A DNA stretch of 64,000 nt from Hermodarchaeum sp048939595 (lineage in GTDB: Archaea; Asgardarchaeota; Hermodarchaeia; Hermodarchaeales; Hermodarchaeaceae). Where the stretch lies: the NCBI GenBank assembly GCA_048939595.1, contig JBHLPI010000002.1, positions 1 through 64,000 of the forward strand, read 5' to 3'. Position 1 is the first letter of the stretch; each line of letters opens with the position of its first letter. Of this stretch, positions 44,083-52,188 are shown piece after piece. The notes beneath the pieces are model-generated. The model saw nothing but the letters and a program-made list of their open reading frames with translations. It did not search any database and was not told the DNA's origin. Made by a program: the position numbers and the translations under genes.

Positions 44083-44616
44083 TCATGCTGCGACCAGTGA
44101 GGAAAAGGTTTCTTCAAAAATAGCATAAGAAGTAGGATCAAATAAGCAGAACACAATACGCCGAAGGCTAGAATCTAATTCCTGTACAAAAGCTAATGTG
44201 GTACTAAGAATAATCTCAGCAGCTTGCTCTTTGGGGAATCCAAAGATGCCTGTGCTAATGGCAGGGAAGGCAATGCTACGTAGATGCTTTCCTATAGCAA
44301 TCTTGAGCGCATTTCTCACAGCACTTGCAAGTTTATTAGCTTCATCTCCTTCTCCCCAACGAGGTCCGACAGCATGAATCACATAACGCGCTTTTAGGTT
44401 TCCTCCAGTTGTAAGAATTGCTGATCCAACTGGCGTTCCCCCGATATCATCACACTCGCGTTGTATAGCTGGTCCTCCGCGTCGGCGAATTGCACCTGCA
44501 ACCCCGCCTCCCATTTGGAGTGACTCATTTGCTGCGTTAACAATCGCATCAGTCGCAAGTTCGGTGATATCGCCCTGTACAAGTTCGATTGTAACTTTGT
44601 TGACGACCCGCCGCAT
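44083..44616 (-). CDS. Macro domain protein (O-acetyl-ADP-ribose/ADP-ribose hydrolase type)
   Basis: 177 residues from ATG 44616 (TTG 44637 possible). IELVQGDITELATDAIVNAANESLQMGGGV, AGAIRRRGGPAIQREC, YVIHAVGPRW and AFPAISTGIFGFPKEQAAEI-type blocks are diagnostic of MacroD-like proteins; the residues binding ADP-ribose (DAIVNAAN, STGIFGFP) are intact. It removes ADP-ribose or deacetylates O-acetyl-ADP-ribose, the Sir2 by-product. No intact Sir2 is in the window, only relics at 25-26 kb. Confidence 0.93.
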   Translation of the reverse strand: MRRVVNKVTIELVQGDITELATDAIVNAANESLQMGGGVAGAIRRRGGPAIQRECDDIGGTPVGSAILTTGGNLKARYVIHAVGPRWGEGDEANKLASAVRNALKIAIGKHLRSIAFPAISTGIFGFPKEQAAEIILSTTLAFVQELDSSLRRIVFCLFDPTSYAIFEETFSSLVAA

Positions 44617-44715
44617 ACTCCAACACCATTCGACCAACCGCTACCTGCAAAAGTCCTATTTCTAAGCTTAAAGGTTTCCCTTGACAGTGACTTGATATGA
44701 GGTAGATTGTATGTA

Positions 44716-45387
44716 TTAAAAGCTGGGAAAGAGGGGAAGCAAACCCCAACCTGTTATTCCAGAGATGAGGATAAATATCCAGCAAAGAAGGATGAAAAGA
44801 GAACCTGTAATCAAGAATCCTTGTTTTGCTCGAGGATCAATTAAGCCTAGATGTTCATCGAGGTATTCAGTTTTAAAAGTTAATCGAACATAGTAGATTG
44901 CTGCAATTGCCACTGGCACCCAGACGATATCCACAAAGGTGAAAATCACTCCAATAGCACCAGCAATTCCAAAGAGCCAGAAATCAGCAATAACAAACGC
45001 CACTGTTTCCCAAACCACACCTATCACCATTGCGAGATTTTCACGAAGTGGCCCTATAGATTTGGTTCGACCGATATAACCGACGATGAAGGCTTCTGGA
45101 CCACGAACTGCGACAATTCCGGGGATGAAAATCGCAGGCCAACCCACTGAGGAGATAAGGACACCTTTTCCGATTAGTTGCCCAATTGATGTAATAATGA
45201 GCCCTAAGGAAGGTCCATAAAGGATGGCAATTGCAAATATGAGGATGGATGAGGTATCAATTGAACCGATTGGGGGAGGGAGAACTACCGCAAACATCGC
45301 CATGAAGGCCATTAGGGCGCTTAGAATGCCAATTGTAGCGACGTATAAGGATCGCGGAGCAGATTTTTCTGCCAGTAACTCATTCAC
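44716..45387 (-). CDS. ECF transporter S component-like membrane protein
   Basis: 223 residues from GTG 45387 with GGGAG nine bases upstream. Six membrane helices; the N-terminal helix begins ATIGILSALMAFMAMFAVVL followed by the IDTSSILIFAIAILYGPSLG segment, which resembles S components (substrate binders) of energy-coupling factor transporters. The neighbouring ThiN gene suggests a thiamine or pyrimidine precursor, by context only. No ECF ATPase/T component genes nearby. Confidence 0.65.
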   Translation of the reverse strand: MNELLAEKSAPRSLYVATIGILSALMAFMAMFAVVLPPPIGSIDTSSILIFAIAILYGPSLGLIITSIGQLIGKGVLISSVGWPAIFIPGIVAVRGPEAFIVGYIGRTKSIGPLRENLAMVIGVVWETVAFVIADFWLFGIAGAIGVIFTFVDIVWVPVAIAAIYYVRLTFKTEYLDEHLGLIDPRAKQGFLITGSLFILLCWIFILISGITGWGLLPLFPSF

Positions 45388-45512
45388 GCATACCAACTCC
45401 CGAATGAAGGGGAGATTCTATACGGGTTGTATATAAGGGTTGTGTAAAATCTGTAGACTCAAAAGGAAGAATTATCAAGAACATGAAAGGTTCAACTCAT
45501 TGAGGGTTGGCG

Positions 45513-46058
45513 ATGATCGACGATCCTGCAAAGTTGATTCAACAGCTAGAATCTGGCATTAGTAAGCTTACTCAAACCCCTCACTTTGCCAGACTTGTGC
45601 CAGAAGTTGGAGGTAATTTTGTAGCCTGTCTATCTGGAGCTAAAGAACTTTCCCAGGTTGCAGGGTTGACTGGTCGGATTATCCTAGTTCGAGGGAAACC
45701 TGAAGCTATCGGTGAGGTTGATTTTGGCTGGGCACCTTACATGGGACGTGTAATCCTCAAAGCACACGCTTTGAATGAGTCAATTCATGCTGCTGTTTCG
45801 TTACGCCATTCAAATGAAATTGTCGAAGCCGCTCGACAAGCTAACTTGCAAGTTGTGGGATATCGGCTTGGAGAACGCACACCAATCCCTGAGTGCATGA
45901 CGCTAGAGGGCTTAATGAAATATGGATTTGTTCCAGAAGTGCTGTTTGATTGGGGAGCCCATGGAGTTGAACCACTTGTGGTGGTCTTTGGACAAGCTCC
46001 CAAAGTGGTTACTCAAAGAGTGCATGCAATATTAGGAAGATTACTGGCTGATGAGTGA
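45513..46058 (+). CDS. thiN: Stand-alone ThiN domain protein (thiamine-phosphate synthase type)
   Basis: 181 residues from ATG 45513; GAGGG lies six bases upstream. LVPEVGGNFVACLSGAKELS, DVAG-like LTGRIILVRGK, AAVSLRHSNEIVEAARQAN, ECMTLEGLMKYGFVPEVLFD and GVEPLVVVFGQAP follow the ThiN order. In archaea ThiN is usually the C-terminal domain of ThiD2 or of an HTH regulator (ThiR) and makes thiamine phosphate. Here it stands alone, so activity or ligand sensing are both possible. The downstream methyltransferase gene overlaps its stop. Confidence 0.75.
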   Translation: MIDDPAKLIQQLESGISKLTQTPHFARLVPEVGGNFVACLSGAKELSQVAGLTGRIILVRGKPEAIGEVDFGWAPYMGRVILKAHALNESIHAAVSLRHSNEIVEAARQANLQVVGYRLGERTPIPECMTLEGLMKYGFVPEVLFDWGAHGVEPLVVVFGQAPKVVTQRVHAILGRLLADE

Positions 46059-46830
46059 CAAAAACTTGGCACACACCAAATCGAAGAACATTGAACACAA
46101 ACGTGCTGTGAGTCTAGCGTTTGGATCAATAGCATCCAGTTACGATTCTTGGTACCAGACAGCCATTGGCAAATATGTCTGGTTTGTGGAAACACAAGCA
46201 CTTCAAGCCTTGTACCCGACTACCCCTTATCATGTAGCTTTGGAGATAGGGGTGGGCACCGGTAAGGCGATCTCGCTGATTGGGGATACACACTCTCAAC
46301 TCATAGGAATTGATATTGCCTGGCAGATGCTTGCAATTGCCTATGGCAAGTTTGCGAAATTTGATAATATACAGTTAGTGCTTGCAGATGGAACCAGCTT
46401 ACCTTTTCGAAATGAATGCTGTGACATTACCTTGAGTATGACCGTGTTGGAATTTGTTAACAACAGAGATGGGTTTGTCCAAGAAATTTATCGGTGTTTA
46501 AGGACTGCAGGAGATTTGCTATTAGGAGTTCTTACTTCACTTAATTTGTGGGCCGTCGATCGACAAATTCGTAGCTGGATTCAACACGATGTGTTTGAAC
46601 TCGCTAGCTTTCCAAATCCTTGGCAAGTTGTTCGGCGATTGTCTCGAAATGGTTTCACCCAAATTCGATATCGGGGAGCAGTCTATGCTCCTTCATTTTT
46701 ACCTGAAAAATGCTTCCCGTTTATTTCTAGGTTTGAGGCTAAACTGGGTAATCGGTGGCCGACTCGTGCAGTTGGTGCATTTACGGTGTTTAGTGCAAAA
46801 CGGGGTGGACTTAAGTCAGACGATCTGTGA
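46051..46830 (+). CDS. Class I SAM-dependent methyltransferase
   Basis: 259 residues; ATG 46051 overlaps the ThiN gene stop, indicating translational coupling. Motif I ALEIGVGTGKAISLIG, strand 2 LIGIDIAWQMLAIA, motif II/III VLADGTSLPFRNECCDITLS, and the post-motif MTVLEFVNNRDGFVQEIYRC match Methyltransf_11/UbiE-like enzymes. Substrate unknown. Confidence 0.85.
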   Translation: MSDKNLAHTKSKNIEHKRAVSLAFGSIASSYDSWYQTAIGKYVWFVETQALQALYPTTPYHVALEIGVGTGKAISLIGDTHSQLIGIDIAWQMLAIAYGKFAKFDNIQLVLADGTSLPFRNECCDITLSMTVLEFVNNRDGFVQEIYRCLRTAGDLLLGVLTSLNLWAVDRQIRSWIQHDVFELASFPNPWQVVRRLSRNGFTQIRYRGAVYAPSFLPEKCFPFISRFEAKLGNRWPTRAVGAFTVFSAKRGGLKSDDL

Positions 46831-47797
46831 AGCGTTTATAGGGATCTTCTCCGGGTTTAAGGCGCTGGGTTTTCCCTTCTGATGCAATCCGAATCTGTTT
46901 CTTCTTCGTGATTTTTCCAATTATTGCAGCTTTTCGTCCATGTTGACGAATGGTTTCGATTATCCCATTGGCCGACTCATTGTGTGTGACAATAAGGAAA
47001 GTTCCAAATGATGAGCAATAAAGCGGATTCCAGCCCAAGTAGTTAAAGAGCAAGCTACTGGGTTCATCCCAAGGAATTTCACCACACTGTACAACCATTC
47101 CTAATCCAGTGGCTTGTTGAAGTTCAAATAGTGCAGTGGCTAATCCCCCTTCAGCGATGTCGTGAAGTAAGACGATTTGCTCGCGGGGAAGAGATTGGAC
47201 TATTGGGACCACACGGAAAGGGCTTAGGTCATTAGCTAAGGCTATACGCTGTGAGCGGGGGAAGACGGTATCCACAGTTGCGGGTTCGATGTTGGCCAGA
47301 AACCATATGGTTTCCCGACCGATAGGACCAACAGCTACTATGACATCTTCCGGTCTTATGTTGGATTCATGGCCTGGTAAATCAGAGAGTATTCCAAAAC
47401 AGGTTGTAGCAATAAGAGGGGCTTGGAGTCCATCGTATCCACCAGTATGTCCCCCGATAACTTTGAGATTAAGTTCTTGAGCTTCATGTCCAAGCTGTTT
47501 CATGGTTGCAGTAAGCCATTTCTCACCAGTGTTGGGTGGATAATAGATACCCAAAGAAAGGTACTGGGGAGTAGCCCACGCCATTGCGACATCGGTGGCT
47601 GAGTAGTGAACTGCGAAGAACCCATAGAAGTGGAGTGGTATACCCAACACGGGATCTGAGGCAACAACCACATTTCCAGTAATAGGAGCAGCACCGTAAT
47701 CTAGAAGCACAGAACGAGAATCAGTAACACGAGGAAGGTAGGGGAACACGAGGCGTTCTAGGTCGGATAGCTTAAGTTTGCCCTTAGGAAGAGTCAC
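46811..47797 (-). CDS. PurM/AIR-synthase superfamily protein (HypE/ThiL-like)
   Basis: 328 residues from GTG 47797 with GAGGT seven bases upstream. The start KGKLKLSDLERLVFPYL and DYGAAPITGNVVVASDPVLG, followed by VHYSATDVAMAWATPQYLSL and KVIGGHTGGYDG, then LLHDIAEGGLATALFELQ and a C-terminal IGKITKKKQI segment, fit the AIR-synthase-related family including HypE and ThiL. The ThiN neighbour favours a thiamine role, but no hydrogenase or ThiD is here, so the specific activity stays open. It converges on the methyltransferase (20-base overlap). Confidence 0.7.
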   Translation of the reverse strand: MTLPKGKLKLSDLERLVFPYLPRVTDSRSVLLDYGAAPITGNVVVASDPVLGIPLHFYGFFAVHYSATDVAMAWATPQYLSLGIYYPPNTGEKWLTATMKQLGHEAQELNLKVIGGHTGGYDGLQAPLIATTCFGILSDLPGHESNIRPEDVIVAVGPIGRETIWFLANIEPATVDTVFPRSQRIALANDLSPFRVVPIVQSLPREQIVLLHDIAEGGLATALFELQQATGLGMVVQCGEIPWDEPSSLLFNYLGWNPLYCSSFGTFLIVTHNESANGIIETIRQHGRKAAIIGKITKKKQIRIASEGKTQRLKPGEDPYKRFTDRLT

Positions 47798-47862
47798 TAT
47801 GGTTACCTCAGATGAAAGAACAACATAGCAGGTTATAATGGATACGGTTCTTAGTCCTGAAT

Positions 47863-48819
47863 TCATTCTTCGTCAATTTGAGCTTCGGTTCTGTGAAACC
47901 TTGGTTCTAAGGCAATGAGAGCAGTTGCAAGAAAGATTAGGACGGCTCCAAGCCCTTGCCAAGGAGCGACAGGTTGACCAAGGAAGAAGAAGCCAAAAAT
48001 AACAGCGCTAATGGGATCCAAGAGGAGAATGATGGAAGCCGCCGAGGCATCTATCTGTTTCACACCAATATTTGTTAGCAAATAGGGAATTGTGGTCGCG
48101 ATTAGAGCAAATCCCAAAAGAAGTAACCAAGTGGGAGGAGGGAGGATTAATTGGATTCCAACGATTCGTGGGTCATTAATGAAGAGGCTAACGATGAGGA
48201 TAATTGGAACCATCCAGAGCATGGCAAAGAAATATCCCCAAAAGGTGGCCACGGAAGGGCGGTATCCTTCATGTCCACTCCATTTTCGTCCTAACACCAT
48301 ATAGATTGCTGCGAACACGGCATTGGAGAGGGCTAAAATAATTCCAGCTAGGGGAGCTGCAACAACAAAAGGGAAGATTGGAAGTGAGACAACTATTGCC
48401 CCTACAATGGATAGAGGAACAGCAATGAGTCGAATGGGAGTCAGTGATTCTTGGAGCATAATGCGTCCAAGGAGCAGCGTGATCGCGGGATAAAGATAGG
48501 TAAGCGAAACTGCAACCACAACCGGGGTACCAATCGCGATGGCAGTGATGTACACTATAAGCCCAAGGGCGATCCCGATTAGCCCATAGATGATAAAATG
48601 CACGAGATGTCTGCGTTGAATGGTGATATTGCGGAATGAATAGCTAATCCCAAGTCCAATGAAGAGGTAAAGGACGGTAAATGATGTGCGAAACAAAGCT
48701 TGTTGAAGGGATGAGACGCCAAAGAAGGTCAGGTAGGATGAAAAGACTGGGATAGTACCAAAACAGATAGCGGCGATGATTAAGCTGGCATAACTGGTTT
48801 TGTGTGAGATCATCGTCAT
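47863..48819 (-). CDS. EamA/DMT family transporter
   Basis: 318 residues with ten hydrophobic helices in two five-helix EamA repeats: SLIIAAICFGTIPVFSSY at the N-terminus and ...PYLLTNIGVKQIDASAASIILLLDPISAVIFG near the end of repeat 2. Drug/metabolite transporters export or exchange small metabolites; substrate unknown. Located 65 bases upstream of the AIR-synthase-like gene on the same strand. Confidence 0.88.
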   Translation of the reverse strand: MTMISHKTSYASLIIAAICFGTIPVFSSYLTFFGVSSLQQALFRTSFTVLYLFIGLGISYSFRNITIQRRHLVHFIIYGLIGIALGLIVYITAIAIGTPVVVAVSLTYLYPAITLLLGRIMLQESLTPIRLIAVPLSIVGAIVVSLPIFPFVVAAPLAGIILALSNAVFAAIYMVLGRKWSGHEGYRPSVATFWGYFFAMLWMVPIILIVSLFINDPRIVGIQLILPPPTWLLLLGFALIATTIPYLLTNIGVKQIDASAASIILLLDPISAVIFGFFFLGQPVAPWQGLGAVLIFLATALIALEPRFHRTEAQIDEE

Positions 48820-48867
48820 CTTCCACTTGGACTTTCTATGGGGCTTTGATGATAGGCATTCTTTTGT

Positions 48868-49443
48868 TTATGCCTTATGTTTTGTTACGGCTTTAGCTCC
48901 CTCGTGCAAGGCTGTAATGTTTTGTTTTTTGAAGCGTTTTAGCTTGTCATCTAGCGTGATTGTTTTTTCGAGGACCTTCATGTCAATGCGGTCATCAATT
49001 GCAGCAAGAGCGCCCAGAGAAGCAACGCCAATATATCTCACATGCCCGAGAGCATCAGCAAGTTTACGAATTCCAGCATGGTATATGGTAGTTCCATTTT
49101 CTTGGGGAAGATCGCGAAGTCCCAATTGCACAATCGGATCATTCAGAATTTCGGTTTCAATTAAGAGAAGCTCACTGCTCAGGTCGGGAGTGATTGAGCA
49201 GCATCTTTTGAATGCTGGTGTTGAAAGCACGATGAGAATATTAGGTTTTTCAAACCGCAATTCAAAAATGGGATCAGATGCTATTGTCAGATCTGCTGTA
49301 CAAGCCCCACCTCGGGCAGCTGCACCATGGGATTCCGTTTGTAATACATGAAATCCTTTTTGAGTGAAGGCAAGTCCTAGAATTCGACTGGCTGTGACAA
49401 CACCATAACCGCCATAGCCTGCAAATCGTATTGTAAGATACAT
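48868..49443 (-). CDS. korC: 2-oxoacid:ferredoxin oxidoreductase, gamma subunit
   Basis: 191 residues from ATG 49443. IRFAGYGGYGVVTASRILG and SHGAAARGGACTADLTI are the gamma-subunit signatures, followed by ADALGHVRYIGVASLGALAA. Last gene of the korDABC operon. The start lies downstream of the beta subunit stop by 19 bases. Confidence 0.93.
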   Translation of the reverse strand: MYLTIRFAGYGGYGVVTASRILGLAFTQKGFHVLQTESHGAAARGGACTADLTIASDPIFELRFEKPNILIVLSTPAFKRCCSITPDLSSELLLIETEILNDPIVQLGLRDLPQENGTTIYHAGIRKLADALGHVRYIGVASLGALAAIDDRIDMKVLEKTITLDDKLKRFKKQNITALHEGAKAVTKHKA

Positions 49444-49462
49444 GACACCTTTCTCTCCCTTG

Positions 49463-50350
49463 CTAGCCCCAAAGTTCTTGGAGATGTTCGATAAGTGTGG
49501 GTCGCAATTCTCGCCGGAACAGGCCAAGCTCGACATCCTTGCCTTTGAATTTCAGTTGATATCGTGGGTGCCCTAGATGATCACCTGATTTCTTGCCTTT
49601 CAGAACTTTTAACATCCAGGCCCCAGGATGCCGTCGGTATTGGTCCAAGTCTTCCGGGGAGAGGGCAGCTTGATATTCTGAGAAAAACTGAGCCGCATAG
49701 GTTGGACATTGTGAAATGACTTCGATGAATGAAAAGCCCGGATGCATAAGCGCTTCTTTAATGGTAGTAATCAGTTCATTCACATAGTATGTGGTCCAAC
49801 GGGCTACATAACTGGCCCCAGCGCCAAGGACTAATTGGGTGAGATCAAAGGGAGCTTCAGGATGTTGTGGATAAGTTGATGTTTGGACATGAAGCGGAGT
49901 TGTTGGAGCCGATTGTCCTCCTGTCATCCCGTAGTTGAGATTATTAACTAAAATGACAGTCATTGGGATGTTACGGCGAGCAGCATGGATAAGGTGATTT
50001 CCTCCAATAGCAGCACCATCACCATCACCTGTAAATATGGCGATTTTGAGCTTCGGATTCATCACTTTAGTCCCAGTGGCAAACGCAATGGCACGGCCAT
50101 GAGTGGTATGTAAGGTATCACCTTTGAAATGGGGACTGGGAATCCAGGCAGAACAACCAATACCCGAAACCCCTAGGAGGTCTCGATGCTGAAGTTGTTT
50201 GGTTATAATTAACTCGTCAACGGCACGGACAAATGCATTGAGTATTGTCCCATTACCACAGCCAGCACAAAACGCACTAGGCAGATTTCGAAGATAATTC
50301 TCACGATAATATGCCTGAGGTTTACCGAGTGATTGGTCGGTCTTTGTCAT
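49463..50350 (-). CDS. korB: 2-oxoacid:ferredoxin oxidoreductase, beta subunit (TPP-binding)
   Basis: 295 residues. FCAGCGNGTILNAFVRA, GIGCSAWIPSPHFKGD, TLHTTHGRAIAFATG and TPP-magnesium motif GDGDGAAIGGNHLIHAARRN with NNLNYGMTGGQ are all conserved. It carries the TPP site and one cluster's ligands, and decarboxylates a 2-oxoacid (2-oxoglutarate by subunit type). Its ATG overlaps the alpha subunit stop. Confidence 0.95.
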   Translation of the reverse strand: MTKTDQSLGKPQAYYRENYLRNLPSAFCAGCGNGTILNAFVRAVDELIITKQLQHRDLLGVSGIGCSAWIPSPHFKGDTLHTTHGRAIAFATGTKVMNPKLKIAIFTGDGDGAAIGGNHLIHAARRNIPMTVILVNNLNYGMTGGQSAPTTPLHVQTSTYPQHPEAPFDLTQLVLGAGASYVARWTTYYVNELITTIKEALMHPGFSFIEVISQCPTYAAQFFSEYQAALSPEDLDQYRRHPGAWMLKVLKGKKSGDHLGHPRYQLKFKGKDVELGLFRRELRPTLIEHLQELWG

Positions 50351-51483
50351 GCAGCATTCACCTCCCTTAGTTGATTGAGAATTTCATTTGACTGATGAAC
50401 TTCTCCAGCTACCTTCGGGACACTGATGACCTTCGCATGACATGCAATACGGGCGATTTCGTGGACCATCATACCCATGTTCATCTCCACAACGAAAACT
50501 CGGTGAACACCTTTGAGTAATTCAAGAAGGTGGGCTTCTGGTAATGGCCAGAGTGTTTTCAGACGGATGAAGCCCACATCCTGTCCTTTTTTCCTTGCTC
50601 TTTGAACCGCGTGGTAAGCCGGTCGAGCAGCCGCTCCAAAACTAAGTACTACAGTCGATGCAGAGCTGAGATGTTTTATTTCTAAATCAAGCCCTTCTTT
50701 CTGGAGAGCAATTCCTGCTTGCCGATTCTTTTCAAACAGCCACTCAATTGTCGCACGATGGAAACGTGGGGTATAGTCACGAATACCGGTCGGACGGTGT
50801 GCGGAGCCTGTGACAAGCAAATTCATCCCATCGCCAAACTGGGGCATCTCATACCGGAGAAAGATTTCATCTGGATTGGAATGCTTCGGAGTAAGTCTTT
50901 CCCGGTTGACAATTGGGATTTCTTCGAGTTTTGGAATTCTGAGGGGTTCACGCATATAGCTGACTTCACCATCTGACATTACGAGTGCGGGCGAGCGAAA
51001 ACGCTCAGCATAATTGAAAGCCTGGATGGTAAAATCGAACATTTCTTGGACTGACCAAGGAACGAAGGCGATTGGTGCAATATCTCCATGTGAACCATAA
51101 CGAGCCTGCATGATATCTTGCTGCCCAGGCATCGTAGCTTGTCCTGTGCTAGGGCCTGACCGTTGGGCATCAACAACGACAATAGGCGTTTCAGTGAGAT
51201 AGGCATAACCAAGGTTTTCTTGCATCAAGCTGAACCCGGGTCCGGAGGTGGCTGTCATTGCTTTTCCGCCAGCCCAAGAAGCTCCGATGATCGCTGCAAT
51301 TGAAGCGATTTCGTCTTCCATTTGTAGATAATAACCTTTAACTTCGGGAAGTCGTTGGGCCATCCACTCAACGATGCTTGTCGCGGGTGTAATGGGATAT
51401 CCTGCAAAAAACCGGCAGCCCGCACTAATTGCGCCCTCTGCACAGGCTGTGCCACCATCAACAAAGTACATACCGGCTTTCAT
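50347..51483 (-). CDS. korA: 2-oxoacid:ferredoxin oxidoreductase, alpha subunit
   Basis: 378 residues. It begins GGTACAEGAISAGCRFFAGYPITPATSI, then YYLQMEDEIASIAAIIGASW, TSGPGFSLMQENLGYA and PSTGQATMPGQQDI-type blocks, all typical of KorA. Without a fused gamma domain, in line with separate korC. ATG 51483 overlaps the delta subunit stop by four bases (ATGA). Confidence 0.95.
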   Translation of the reverse strand: MKAGMYFVDGGTACAEGAISAGCRFFAGYPITPATSIVEWMAQRLPEVKGYYLQMEDEIASIAAIIGASWAGGKAMTATSGPGFSLMQENLGYAYLTETPIVVVDAQRSGPSTGQATMPGQQDIMQARYGSHGDIAPIAFVPWSVQEMFDFTIQAFNYAERFRSPALVMSDGEVSYMREPLRIPKLEEIPIVNRERLTPKHSNPDEIFLRYEMPQFGDGMNLLVTGSAHRPTGIRDYTPRFHRATIEWLFEKNRQAGIALQKEGLDLEIKHLSSASTVVLSFGAAARPAYHAVQRARKKGQDVGFIRLKTLWPLPEAHLLELLKGVHRVFVVEMNMGMMVHEIARIACHAKVISVPKVAGEVHQSNEILNQLREVNAA

Positions 51484-51728
51484 TCTTCCTCAACCTCAAT
51501 CATAATTGCCGCATCAGGACATCGTTTTTCACATAATCGACAAGCGACCCCCTCTTTACCATGGACGAGCATACATTTGATTTCTCCGTTCTGTACGAGA
51601 CGAGGGCTATGACCACCCCAAGCGGTAGGAGTATCTTCTTCTAAGATTTTCGTTGGGCAGAAAAGAATGCAAATGCCACAGCCTTTGCAAAGGTTTTTGT
51701 CTACTGTCAGTTTGATTCGTCGTGGGAT
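51480..51728 (-). CDS. korD: 2-oxoacid:ferredoxin oxidoreductase, delta subunit (2[4Fe-4S] ferredoxin), apparent ATC start
   Basis: 82 residues. Two cluster motifs, CKGCGICILFCP and C-x10-CRLCEKRCP, and the family-like start PRRIKLTVDKNLCKGCG. The frame has no ATG/GTG/TTG before the first cluster. GGGAGG (51737-51742) lies eight bases upstream of ATC (51726-51728), exactly where the start is expected. An AUC start, or a sequencing error in an ATG, explains it. First gene of korDABC. It relays electrons to ferredoxin. Confidence 0.85.
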   Translation of the reverse strand: MPRRIKLTVDKNLCKGCGICILFCPTKILEEDTPTAWGGHSPRLVQNGEIKCMLVHGKEGVACRLCEKRCPDAAIMIEVEEE

Positions 51729-51831
51729 TCTAGACGCCTCCCAGAATCATGTGAGTATTTATCATCGTCGGTGAGTCTGTCTGATTACCTAAAGCTTTAT
51801 GGATGGACAATTGCTCTATTTTTGGTTATAA

Positions 51832-52032
51832 TTATGTTTCTTCTGGTTTACGAAGAAGTTGGTCAATTCCCCAACCACATATAAACCCACCAGTAATAGC
51901 CGAAATAATTGCACATGTAAAAAGAAAAGGTTGCCCGAGGAATACAGCAAAAAAAGCAATGAAGATTGCGTTGACAAACATTGCACCAAACAGTATGGTC
52001 TCAAAAATAATTCGAACACGGCTTGATTTCAC
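51832..52032 (-). CDS. Small two-helix membrane protein (66 aa)
   Basis: GTG 52032 with GGGAG eight bases upstream. Two hydrophobic helices (IIFETILFGAMFVNAIFIAFFAVF and LFTCAIISAITGGFICGWG) and a charged C-terminus (LLRKPEET). No family recognised. Its neighbours are the kor operon downstream and a CPBP protease gene divergent from it. Confidence 0.6.
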   Translation of the reverse strand: MKSSRVRIIFETILFGAMFVNAIFIAFFAVFLGQPFLFTCAIISAITGGFICGWGIDQLLRKPEET

Positions 52033-52188
52033 AAACTCACTCCCAAAGCTAAGAAACCATTATGTATATTTTTGTTCAGTTCCTTATTATTGTAATTGTT
52101 GAATATTGAAAAAGAAGTTTTTTGACACAAAACAAACCCGACATATTTTGCAACACATTTATGGAAAGACGAGTCTAACTGTTGCGTT

